A DNA stretch of 23,586 bases. Origin: an uncultured Collinsella sp. (lineage in GTDB: Bacteria > Actinomycetota > Coriobacteriia > Coriobacteriales > Coriobacteriaceae). Position numbers and translations under genes: made by a program. Position 1 is the first letter of the stretch. Every line of letters begins with the position of its first letter. The stretch spans positions 1 to 23,586 of the forward strand of contig CABRHH010000035.1 in assembly GCA_902470695.1 (NCBI GenBank), given 5' to 3'. This document shows positions 6,916 through 14,954 of this stretch, piece after piece. The notes beneath the pieces were generated by a model. The model did no database searches, was not told where the DNA came from, and was given only the letters and a program-made list of their open reading frames with translations.

Positions 6916-8376
6916 TTATAAAAGATGTTCGGCAGACGGACGAAGCTCCTCTTCAGCGGCAGCGGGGTCAGAGGCGCGCAGCTTGTTGATGTAGCGCTGG
7001 TACCACGCCATGGCAGCACCGATGAATACGACCACACCACCAACGTTGTACACGAGCGTCAACCACAGCGGCTGATCGAGCGGGATGGTGCCGCAAATTA
7101 GCACAAAGCAGAAAACGATAAGCAGAAACACCGAGATGCCCAAGCCGAAGCTGCGCGGCCCCATACGGAAGGAGCGCTCAACGGCGTCATAGCGACGGCG
7201 CAGGAAGAAGTATGCAAGCAGGATGAGCAACGGCGGCAGCAAGGCCGTAGCGGCGGTCATGTTGGTGACAATCATCAACAGGTCGTTGAGGTTGCCGGCA
7301 CCGAGGGCGGGAATGATCAGAATCGGCACCACGATGGCGAACTGCACCCAGGCCGCACGCCACGGAATACCGTGCTCGTTGAGCTCAACGATCTTGCCGC
7401 CGAACACACCCTTGGGGATCTCGGTGAAAAACACCTTGATGGGAGCAGAGGTCCACATCATAAGGGAGCCCAGAGTGGCGGCGAGCAGAATCAGGCCTAT
7501 GACGCGAGTCGAGAGCTCAGCAGGGACGCCAATGTAGGCAAATGCAGCACCGAACACGTCGAAAATGCCGGTGGAGATCTGAACGCTTCCCTCGGGAATG
7601 AACAGGTTCACAAGCAGCGAGGCGCCCGCATACAGCAAGCCGATAGCCAAACCCGCCACAACGACCGTGCGAACAAAGGCCCTGACGCCACCCTTCAGGT
7701 CATTCAGGAACACGCCGACGGACTCAGCACCGCCCACACCCTGAATGATCCAGGCAAGCGTTCCGAAAAAGCCCCAAGCGGCAGCGAAATTGCTCATATC
7801 CGGCGCCATATTGGCCGGAGTGGGAGCGGTGGCAAATTCAACGCCTCCGAGCAGGGCAGCGAGGGACAGCAGAATGAAAATCGCCGTCAAGCCCAGCGCC
7901 GCACTGGAACCGAAGGAGGAGATGGAGCCGATCCATTTCGCGCCCTTGGTGGATACCCAGGTGGCGATAGCGAAAATCACGATTTCGATAGCCGTGATCC
8001 AAAGCTGGGATAGCTCGACGTTGGCGCCGAAGAACAGATAGCTCGCATAGATGATGACGTTCGGCAAAATCGACGCGAAGTAGAACAGGTTGACGAACCA
8101 GTAGCTGAACGCCGTGAGGAACGCCCAGCGACCGCCCATGGACGTCTTAATCCAGGCATACACACCCGACTCGGAATCCTTATTCAGGGCAACGAACTCT
8201 GCCGTGACCAGCGTGTAGGGCACGAAGTACAGCAGCGTGGCGAACAGGAACGCCGGAGCAGCAGCCAAACCGATCGCCGCGTTATTGTTGATGATGTTCT
8301 TGAGGCCGAACACGGCGGCCACGGTCATGCCCAGCAGGGCAAACGAACCGATGGTTCCTCGCTTCTCGGAGCTCAT
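6916..8376 (-). CDS. APC-family transporter, GadC/YjeM-like
   Basis: A 486-residue integral membrane protein with about twelve membrane segments and the amino acid-polyamine-organocation fold. The N-terminal region (ALLGMTVAAVFGLKN, then FVPYTLVTAEF and ESGVYAWIKTSMG near residues 54-82) resembles the glutamate/GABA antiporter branch (GadC, YjeM). The C-terminus is a short charged cytoplasmic tail. The ATG at 8376 follows a clear GGGAGG site. It lies 88 bp after ebgC on the same strand and is followed by a terminator, so it is the third gene of the ebg operon. An APC carrier in a beta-galactosidase operon is odd. It may import the native Ebg substrate (an aminosugar or amino acid conjugate) or may simply be co-transcribed. 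Substrate not assignable from sequence. Confidence 0.88.
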   Translation of the reverse strand: MSSEKRGTIGSFALLGMTVAAVFGLKNIINNNAAIGLAAAPAFLFATLLYFVPYTLVTAEFVALNKDSESGVYAWIKTSMGGRWAFLTAFSYWFVNLFYFASILPNVIIYASYLFFGANVELSQLWITAIEIVIFAIATWVSTKGAKWIGSISSFGSSAALGLTAIFILLSLAALLGGVEFATAPTPANMAPDMSNFAAAWGFFGTLAWIIQGVGGAESVGVFLNDLKGGVRAFVRTVVVAGLAIGLLYAGASLLVNLFIPEGSVQISTGIFDVFGAAFAYIGVPAELSTRVIGLILLAATLGSLMMWTSAPIKVFFTEIPKGVFGGKIVELNEHGIPWRAAWVQFAIVVPILIIPALGAGNLNDLLMIVTNMTAATALLPPLLILLAYFFLRRRYDAVERSFRMGPRSFGLGISVFLLIVFCFVLICGTIPLDQPLWLTLVYNVGGVVVFIGAAMAWYQRYINKLRASDPAAAEEELRPSAEHLL

Positions 8377-8424
8377 GGAACCTCCCTTTCACATGCTCAA
8401 TTGACATCTATCGCTTAGCACGGC

Positions 8425-8449
8425 GGGGCCGTAGGCTCATGCCGGCCCC
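8425..8449 (-). other. Hairpin between ebgC and the transporter gene
   Basis: A 7-bp perfect stem, GGGGCCG with CGGCCCC (8425-8431 and 8443-8449), around an 11-base loop. There is no T run after it, so it is more likely an mRNA-stability or partial attenuation element than a terminator. Confidence 0.35.
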
Positions 8450-8464
8450 ATCGCGCAGCAAGCC

Positions 8465-8917
8465 CTACTTGTTAGGAAAACTGTATCCCTCGACTGTCAC
8501 GTGAATTACAACGGCTTTCACCCGCTGGTCGGCAGGGATGCGAAATGCCTCGTCGATATCGACGACCAACACTCCGCCTGCCTGCACGACCGTCCGCTCT
8601 CCCGCACCCGCAAAACGCTCGCGATCGGTAAGGTCGGAATAGGGCTTGATGGCCTGGAGCGCGGATTTAGGCGCAATCTCCACAGCAAGACCCCCGTCAA
8701 TGGGCGACAGCACGCTCAGATAGCGACGGTGACCGACAAAATCAGACGCCGCCAGCGAGGCAGCCTCGTCCCACCAGTAGACCAACGAGTCGCCGGTCGA
8801 GTAGGCAACATCGCGTTGAAGGCCGGATGCGAGATCGAGGGCCTGTCCGCAGCGCACCCACTTCTTAACCGACGACAACTCGGCGTCAAACGCCTTGCGA
8901 GTCTGATACACGTGCAT
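8465..8917 (-). CDS. ebgC: EbgC, beta subunit of evolved beta-galactosidase
   Basis: A 150-residue protein matching the small subunit of the Ebg enzyme, which belongs to the YhcH/YjgK/YiaL sugar-binding family (E. coli EbgC is 149 residues). Visible family features are DSLVYWWDE near residues 43-51, the FVGHRRYL block (60-67) and a C-terminal beta-rich half ending VEGYSFPNK. In E. coli it is needed for full activity of EbgA. The ATG lies 3 bp after the ebgA stop, and its GGAGG ribosome site is inside the last ebgA codons, so translation is coupled and the subunits are made together. Confidence 0.93.
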   Translation of the reverse strand: MHVYQTRKAFDAELSSVKKWVRCGQALDLASGLQRDVAYSTGDSLVYWWDEAASLAASDFVGHRRYLSVLSPIDGGLAVEIAPKSALQAIKPYSDLTDRERFAGAGERTVVQAGGVLVVDIDEAFRIPADQRVKAVVIHVTVEGYSFPNK

Positions 8918-8920
8918 GAT

Positions 8921-11900
8921 TTATGCCTCCTTAATCGACGTAAGCGCCGAGGCAAGATCGGCCGAAGCAAGCGGGCGCAAGGACAACTCAAAGGAGAACT
9001 CCTCGAAGCGAATGCGATAGGAATCGAGCACCTCGGAACCCCAGGAGTTCGACCCCAAGCCGAGAACGCGGTCGTTGATATTCACGGTCACGTTTTCACG
9101 CGGCTCCAGGTCGTACGTATGCCGAGCGTTATCTATGTCTTCGCAGGTATAGGGCCAAGCTGAAAAGCTGAACGGATCGAGGGCTTCGGCGCTCGGACGC
9201 GTCACGAGCAGACCGTCGCCATGGGAAGAGCGCAAGGCAACCCAACGGACATCCTCGCGGTTGGCGCAGTCCTGCGGGACCACGTACGGCGTGAACATGT
9301 CGTCAACGCTCATACGGTAATGGCCCACAATGTTGGCCCTCAGAGAGTCGACGTAGTTCTCTCCGGGACCGCGACCGTACCACTCAACCGTCCGGTTGGC
9401 GCCGGGCACGTCGAAGCTCACGCCGATCCGCGGAATGATATCGGAGTAATCGCCGTAGGGAGAACCGTTCACCGCAAGGTCAACACGACCTGACGGCCAA
9501 ATCGTGTAGACCATCGCGACATGCATGCCGAACGCCTGCACAGGCGGCGCGATGCGCTGGGCAACGGTCACCTTGACCGCCGTCCCCTCCCGCTCCCACT
9601 CGACGGAGCGCGTGGAAGCCTGCATCACGTTGATGAAGTTCGGTTGCCAGATGGAATCAAACTCCTGCTGATGATTGTCAATGAGTGGATGCCAGAATCC
9701 TACGTCAATGCCAGACGCAAGCACCGAACGTCCGCAGGACAACCAGCTGACGATCTTGCCGGACGCCCTATCGAAGACAACCTTGCCGTTCTTGGTGGCA
9801 ATGGTGAGCACAAGCTCATCGGCGCTCACCGTGCAAGCACGGAAAGCAGGGGCGACAATCGGGATATGCGGCGTGCGGGCGATCGGGAACTGGTAGATCC
9901 CGATTTGGAACATTGGGTCGCACCACGCATGCGCAGAGGCGGTGAACACGCGCGCGGTGAGCAGAGTCTCGCCAGCGGCAGCGGCATGCACCTCCACCGG
10001 CATCGCAATGCTCTCGCCAGGTTCAACCGCACCGGGCTCAACGACTTCACAAGATACAACATCGCCGTCGACAAGGGTTTCCAGCGTAATACGGATATCT
10101 GCAAGCGTGGTAAACCAGCGCTTGTTGGTGACGGCAAGCACGCCGGAATCAACATCGAGCGCAAGCTTAACGGGACAAATGACCTGCTTGTACTCGGTTA
10201 GACCGGGACTCGGCTCCTGCCAGGGGAACACCATACCGTCAATGCAAAAGTTGCCGTTGTTGGGGTAATCACCGTTGTCCCCGCCATACATATGGTATGA
10301 GCGGCCGTCTTCAGTAACGGCGGCCAAACCATGATCGCACCACTCCCAGATAAAGTGACCCTGGATGGTATCCCAGCGATCAAATACCTCCTGGTATTCG
10401 GACAGCCCACCAGGCCCGTTGCCCATGGAGTGACCATATTCGCAGTTGATGCGGGGCTTGGAACCAGGATGCTCACCGAAATCGTTCATCTGCGAAACGC
10501 GCGAGTACATCGTGGAAATCACGTCGACGGTGTCGGCGTTGCGATCCTCCTCATAGTGCACCGGACGGGTATCGAGCTCTTTTGCCTTGATATACATGGC
10601 ACGAATATTGCAACCGTAGCCAGACTCGTTGCCGAGCGACCACATAACGATGCAGGCATGATTGCGCTCCTGCATGATCAGCCGCTCGATACGATCGACA
10701 TAGGCCTCCTCCCACTCGGAATCGTCGGTAACCATGGCGATGTTGCCGATGTTCTCGAAACCATGGCTCTCCATGTCGGTCTCGGCAACCAGCATCAGGC
10801 CGTATTCGTCACACAACTCGTAAAAACGCGGGTCATTTGCATAGTGAGATGTGCGAATCGCATTGATGTTGTGGCGCTTCATGAGCTCAAGATCGCGGCG
10901 CATGCGGTCGAGCCCGACCGCACGGCCCTTGCGGTCGTCCGCATCGTGACGATTCACGCCGTGCATTTTGAAATAGACGCCGTTTAGCAGAATTCGACCG
11001 CCCTCAATAGCGACCTCTGAAAGGCCCTGACGGTGCGACACGACCTCGGAGACACCATGCTCCCCCATCACTGTAAAGGTGAGGTCGTACAGGAACGGAT
11101 CCTCGGGATTCCAGAAACGAGCATCCTTCACCACAAACTCGCAGGAACCGTTAACAAGTTCCCCCTCGGCAACGACGGTGCCGCCCGAAGCGAGACACAC
11201 CGAGACGCTGCTGGCACCCGTGGCGATCACCCGAATGCTCACCTCGGCATCAGGGCCATTCACATGCGTGCGAACGCAAAAATCCTCAAGACGAGCAGCA
11301 GGGCGCTCCATAAGATAGACGTCACGGAAGATGCCGGAGGCCCACCACATATCCTGATCTTCGATGTAGGTGCCATCGCAGTACTGCAAGACCTTCACGA
11401 CAAACAGGTTGTCACCCTCGCGGATGAACTCGGTAACATCGAACTCGGCGGAAAGGCGGGAACCCTTCGTCATGCCGGCAAAGACGCCGTTGACATACAC
11501 CTCGGCATAGCTCTCAACGCCATCGAAGCGCAGGATCTCCCGAGAGCCCTCGGCAATGGCGGGGATGCTCACAACACGCTGGTATACGCCCGTAGGGTCA
11601 TCGGAGGGAACGAACGGCTGCTCCACCGGAAATGGGAAGCCCTCATCGGTATAAGCAAGCTTGCCGTACCCGTCGACCTGCCACAAATGCGGAACCTCGA
11701 CAACATCCCAATCCTGCGCGAACTCTCCAAGAACTGCAGACGGCACCGCCTTGGGCCCCGCGAACAAGCGGAAGTTCCAAGGTCCGCTCAGCTGGATGAA
11801 ACCCCGAGAGAGCTCTCGACTATGCGTGGCGGCGAGCTCCTCGTTCTCGTAGCCCATGAAGTAGGCACGGGGCGCGAGCCTATTGCGGTGAGTGAGATGC

Positions 11901-11929
11901 TGGTTTTCCCAATCGTTGCGGGATTCCAT
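8921..11929 (-). CDS. ebgA: EbgA, GH2 beta-galactosidase alpha subunit
   Basis: A 1002-residue glycoside hydrolase family 2 enzyme that cleaves terminal beta-galactosides. From the first residues (DWENQHLTHRNRLAPRAYF) it tracks E. coli EbgA, and GKLAYTDEGFPFPVEQPF VPSD and EDQDMWWASGIFRDVYL are shared blocks. The acid/base glutamate is Glu435 in WSLGNESGYG and the nucleophile Glu497 in NCEYGHSMGN. The domain order is jelly roll, immunoglobulin-like, TIM barrel, then the C-terminal galactose-mutarotase-like domain. The ATG at 11929 follows AAGGAG at good spacing; an upstream in-frame ATG at 12166 would read through the operators and is rejected. No signal peptide is present, so it acts in the cytoplasm. 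First gene of ebgA-ebgC-transporter, divergent from a LacI-type regulator. Confidence 0.96.
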   Translation of the reverse strand: MESRNDWENQHLTHRNRLAPRAYFMGYENEELAATHSRELSRGFIQLSGPWNFRLFAGPKAVPSAVLGEFAQDWDVVEVPHLWQVDGYGKLAYTDEGFPFPVEQPFVPSDDPTGVYQRVVSIPAIAEGSREILRFDGVESYAEVYVNGVFAGMTKGSRLSAEFDVTEFIREGDNLFVVKVLQYCDGTYIEDQDMWWASGIFRDVYLMERPAARLEDFCVRTHVNGPDAEVSIRVIATGASSVSVCLASGGTVVAEGELVNGSCEFVVKDARFWNPEDPFLYDLTFTVMGEHGVSEVVSHRQGLSEVAIEGGRILLNGVYFKMHGVNRHDADDRKGRAVGLDRMRRDLELMKRHNINAIRTSHYANDPRFYELCDEYGLMLVAETDMESHGFENIGNIAMVTDDSEWEEAYVDRIERLIMQERNHACIVMWSLGNESGYGCNIRAMYIKAKELDTRPVHYEEDRNADTVDVISTMYSRVSQMNDFGEHPGSKPRINCEYGHSMGNGPGGLSEYQEVFDRWDTIQGHFIWEWCDHGLAAVTEDGRSYHMYGGDNGDYPNNGNFCIDGMVFPWQEPSPGLTEYKQVICPVKLALDVDSGVLAVTNKRWFTTLADIRITLETLVDGDVVSCEVVEPGAVEPGESIAMPVEVHAAAAGETLLTARVFTASAHAWCDPMFQIGIYQFPIARTPHIPIVAPAFRACTVSADELVLTIATKNGKVVFDRASGKIVSWLSCGRSVLASGIDVGFWHPLIDNHQQEFDSIWQPNFINVMQASTRSVEWEREGTAVKVTVAQRIAPPVQAFGMHVAMVYTIWPSGRVDLAVNGSPYGDYSDIIPRIGVSFDVPGANRTVEWYGRGPGENYVDSLRANIVGHYRMSVDDMFTPYVVPQDCANREDVRWVALRSSHGDGLLVTRPSAEALDPFSFSAWPYTCEDIDNARHTYDLEPRENVTVNINDRVLGLGSNSWGSEVLDSYRIRFEEFSFELSLRPLASADLASALTSIKEA

Positions 11930-11963
11930 GGACAATGCTCCTTCCTCATGGTTGAAACGCGTG

Positions 11964-11981
11964 ATTGTGCAACCGGTTGTC
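11964..11981. promoter_or_regulatory. LacI-type operator O1 of the ebg operon
   Basis: ATTGTGCAACCGGTTGTC contains the perfect palindrome CAACCGGTTG (11970-11979) with the central CG typical of LacI-family sites. It covers the predicted transcription start of ebgA. An identical 18-bp copy lies 42 bp further up. Confidence 0.85.
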
Positions 11982-11984
11982 CAA

Positions 11985-12014
11985 ATCCTACAACACGCTA
12001 ATTCCATTGTGCAA
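11985..12014 (-). promoter_or_regulatory. ebgA promoter
   Basis: On the minus strand TTGCAC (12009-12014) and TAGGAT (11985-11990) are separated by 18 bp. The -35 overlaps operator O2, and operator O1 begins just after the -10. This arrangement fits simple repression by the divergent LacI-type protein. Confidence 0.65.
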
Positions 12015-12023
12015 CCGGTTGTC
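12006..12023. promoter_or_regulatory. LacI-type operator O2 of the ebg operon
   Basis: An exact second copy of ATTGTGCAACCGGTTGTC, overlapping the ebgA -35. The 42-bp distance to O1 is four helical turns, which puts both sites on the same face of DNA. It may also affect the divergent regulator gene, whose start is 283 bp away. Confidence 0.85.
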
Positions 12024-12305
12024 TTAGAATTGCCCCCGCGCAACCGTTCACCGCCGGAAATCGACCGTTCACCCCGCCGGAGGCCCAAATCAGGCGTCCC
12101 CGCCCGCGCCCTACCAGCTCGACAGTGCCCCCGCAAAACGACCAGTCCGAGCACGGTCGCACACATGCGGTACCATTGATGAAGAGCTGGGAACCCCTAA
12201 CTATGCAAAGAAATGCATCCGGCTTGAAAGGACCCCGGGCGACACGCACCCTGAACAGCGCGCCGAACCGAAACCGCCACCCGCTGCACCGGAAAGGGCT
12301 GTGCC

Positions 12306-13325
12306 ATGAGCATCTCCAAAAACGGAACGTCAACCCTTGCCCAGGTTGCAGAGGCGGCCGGCGTCTCTCGCTCTACCGCGTCGCGCGCACTCAACGACTC
12401 GCCCCGCATCAGCAAGGCCACCAAGGCCCGCATTCGCAAAATCGCGCGAGAGTACAATTACGTTCCCAACGCGCTGGGACGCGCCCTGGCAAGCGGGCGC
12501 TCCCAAACCATGGCGATCCTTATCACCGAACCGCTCTCCGAGCTATTCGAAGACCCAACCTACAGCGCCTATATGGACGGCATCGCCCAGGAGCTCTCCG
12601 AGTCCTCGTACCTGCCCGTGCTGCTACAGGCAGCCACGGAACATGAGCGCACGCGCGTACTCGGCCATCTTGAGCGCCGCGGCGTCGACGCGGTGATCAA
12701 CCTGTCCCCCTATGAGGGCAGCGAGGTGCTCGAGGCGCTGCGCGATCTCGGCCTGCCAACCGTGTTGTGCGGGCAGCTTGAGGGGCACCCCTATCGTGAC
12801 TGCTTCTCAACCGTTTACTCCGATGACGTGGAAGGCGCCGAGCTTGCCGCTCGCGCCCTCGTCGAACGCAGACGTACGAATGTCGTGTGTATCATGGGGC
12901 CAAAAGACAACCCTGCCGTCATCGACCGCCTTCGCGGGTATCGCAATGTACTCGGCGCGCGAATTTCAAGCGACCGAATCATCTACGCAGACGGATGGTC
13001 GAGCGACGGCGGCTTTTTCGCCGCCCAACAACTCCTTGCGCAAGGCACTTCGTGCGACGCCGTACTCGCCGGCTCAGACCGCATCGCCGTCGGCGTGCTA
13101 AAGGCCTTTTCGCAGGCCGAAATCGATGTTCCCGGCGACGTTTCGGTGATTGGATTCGATGACCATGCAGTTGCAGCCGCCGCAACGCCTCCCCTCACCA
13201 CCGTCCGTCAGCCCCTCAGCGACGAAGGAGCCCTTGCCGCCGCCACCGCACTCAAGATGATTGACGGAGCCGAACCCGAAACGATCGTCATGCACATGGA
13301 GCTCGTGCGCCGCGCCTCGCTCTAA
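12306..13325 (+). CDS. LacI-family regulator of the ebg operon
   Basis: A 339-residue LacI/GalR-type repressor. Residues 9-30 form the helix-turn-helix (TLAQVAEAAGVSRSTASRALND), followed by the hinge helix (NALGRALASG, near 55-64) and a periplasmic-binding-protein-like sensor domain ending VIGFDDHA and TTVRQPL, both family signatures. An AAAGGG site precedes the ATG. It is divergent from ebgA and shares a 376-bp intergenic region that contains two palindromic operators of the LacI type, so it very likely controls ebgA-ebgC-transporter and perhaps itself. The inducer would be a galactoside, which is an inference. Function corresponds to E. coli EbgR; orthology is not shown, so no symbol is given. 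Confidence 0.93.
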   Translation: MSISKNGTSTLAQVAEAAGVSRSTASRALNDSPRISKATKARIRKIAREYNYVPNALGRALASGRSQTMAILITEPLSELFEDPTYSAYMDGIAQELSESSYLPVLLQAATEHERTRVLGHLERRGVDAVINLSPYEGSEVLEALRDLGLPTVLCGQLEGHPYRDCFSTVYSDDVEGAELAARALVERRRTNVVCIMGPKDNPAVIDRLRGYRNVLGARISSDRIIYADGWSSDGGFFAAQQLLAQGTSCDAVLAGSDRIAVGVLKAFSQAEIDVPGDVSVIGFDDHAVAAAATPPLTTVRQPLSDEGALAAATALKMIDGAEPETIVMHMELVRRASL

Positions 13326-13454
13326 ACTCAACGAGACGCGGCGCACCCAACAGCAACCGGCCCCGCGCCCTCCTCACCTTAGCGGAGACGGCCTGCAATA
13401 TCCTGCGAACTCACCACCGTCGAAAGCAATCGTCGACCTACTCTCCCAGAAGCC

Positions 13455-13490
13455 AAAAGCCGTCTTCCAACGCTCTCGGAAGACGGCCTT
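13455..13490. terminator. Bidirectional terminator between the LacI-type and GH4 genes
   Basis: A perfect 10-bp stem (13459-13468 with 13478-13487) has a nine-base loop. AAAA before it gives a TTTT tract on the minus strand, serving the GH4 gene; CTTT after it serves the regulator gene. It lies between two convergent genes. Confidence 0.85.
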
Positions 13491-13517
13491 TATGAAGCTA
13501 TCGCTGCGCGTGCGGCG

Positions 13518-14894
13518 CTATACGTTCCAAGGGCCCGTATATTCCTTGTTGAGCGCAATATACTGATCGGCAAGTTCCGTTGCCATGGAATAGGACTGAA
13601 CCAACGGATGGAGCGTGAGCGCGTCCATGATATCTCTACGGGACCGGTTCACGATGCCGCGCGCCGCCATCCGCTCGTAGTATTTCACGCGCCTGATAAG
13701 CTCAAGATTCCCCTCGGGAATCTCTTCGAGACCCAGCTTGTGGGGAACGCAAGCGTCCGCAGAAATATCGCAGGTCACTTCCACCACATCAGAGTCGCGC
13801 AGACCGGGTATCGCCCCCTCGTTTGGAACACACAGAATCATTGACTGAGTCTCGCCAGACATCGCAATCTCCATGAAGCGCAGGGCAACGCCGGCATAGC
13901 CTCCCTCATCGGGACTCAGCGGATCGAACTTCCAGGGCTTTTGTTCGCGCGCAACGCCCGTTTCGTTCGCCATATACGCGTTCTCGCGCTGGCCATACCA
14001 TTTCTCATAGACCTGCAGCGCATGCCCAAAATCATTCTCGATATCAATGGTTTCAAGCTCTGCGGTCATACCGCGATTGATGTCCTCGATAACCTCACCG
14101 CGCGTTTGGGGCGCATGAAGGATATGGTCGACCGCCTGCTCGCGATAGTAGAAATAGTACAGATACTCATTGAGGACGCTTTCACGATCATGCAGCAATT
14201 CCGGGGAAAAGAACCTCTGCTCCGATTCGGTATATGTATTCGGATTATCCATGAGCTCGGGGACGATGTTCTTGCCGCCTATCTCGATCTTGCTGAAGTA
14301 CGACAGGTGATTCAGCCCGTAGCACTCGCCGCGTACGGCGTTCGGCTCCACCCCGTACATCTTGGCGAACTCCCGCAGCATGCCCGAAGGCGCATCGCAG
14401 ATACCGTAGGTGAAGCCATATCCCAAGTCCCGCAGCGCCTGGGCAACCAGACCGGCAGGGTTGGTGAAATTGAATACCTTCACCTCGGACTTGGCGTATT
14501 TCTTGATGAGCTCGCAGTACTCAACCAGCGCCGGAATCGAGCGCATGGCAAACGAAAGACCCGCGGCACCGGTGGTTTCCTGGCCCAATACACCATGCGA
14601 AAGCGCAATGCGCTCATCGCGGACGCGCATATGATCCTCGCCAACGCGAATCGTGGTGATGACATAGTCGGCGTCCCTAACGGCCTCCACCGGGTCGGAT
14701 GTCAGTGCGAAATCGAGAGACTCATTGTTCATCTTGGCAACATGACGCGCCATCGTGCCGTACAGGCGCAGCTTGACGGGGTCGTTATCCATGAAGACTA
14801 GCGAATCGATCTGCAGCTCTTCAGCTTTCTGAGAGATGCTCTTCGCCAAGAACATGGAGCGAACGCCGCCACCGCCAATGACCGTTACCTTCAT
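13518..14894 (-). CDS. GH4 phosphoglycosidase (6-phospho-glycoside hydrolase)
   Basis: A 458-residue NAD- and divalent-metal-dependent family 4 glycosidase, which works by oxidation-elimination. It has the dinucleotide-binding VIGGGGVRS (5-13), GQETTGAAG (104-112), NFTNPAG (142-148), the metal-binding Cys166 in ICDAPSGM and His196 in YGLNHLSYF. NFTNPAG is typical of the 6-phospho-beta-glucosidase branch (CelF/ChbF), but CDAP, with Asp167, is closer to the CDMP of phospho-alpha-glucosidases than to the CNVP of the beta branch. The anomer it cleaves is therefore not settled. The ATG at 14894 follows AAAGGAGG. It lies 60 bp after the PTS gene and acts on the sugar phosphate that PTS delivers to the cytoplasm. 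A mismatched hairpin sits in the gap (14917-14935). Confidence 0.93.
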   Translation of the reverse strand: MKVTVIGGGGVRSMFLAKSISQKAEELQIDSLVFMDNDPVKLRLYGTMARHVAKMNNESLDFALTSDPVEAVRDADYVITTIRVGEDHMRVRDERIALSHGVLGQETTGAAGLSFAMRSIPALVEYCELIKKYAKSEVKVFNFTNPAGLVAQALRDLGYGFTYGICDAPSGMLREFAKMYGVEPNAVRGECYGLNHLSYFSKIEIGGKNIVPELMDNPNTYTESEQRFFSPELLHDRESVLNEYLYYFYYREQAVDHILHAPQTRGEVIEDINRGMTAELETIDIENDFGHALQVYEKWYGQRENAYMANETGVAREQKPWKFDPLSPDEGGYAGVALRFMEIAMSGETQSMILCVPNEGAIPGLRDSDVVEVTCDISADACVPHKLGLEEIPEGNLELIRRVKYYERMAARGIVNRSRRDIMDALTLHPLVQSYSMATELADQYIALNKEYTGPWNV

Positions 14895-14954
14895 ATCAAA
14901 TACCTCCTTTTGCGTACCGGCGCCTCAGGCACCGGCCTATTGAACCTTGCTGAA

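Noticed and set aside
11930..12166. Longer N-terminus for EbgA
   Set aside because: It would translate through the operators and promoter. Similarity to EbgA begins at the ATG at 11929, which has an AAGGAG site.
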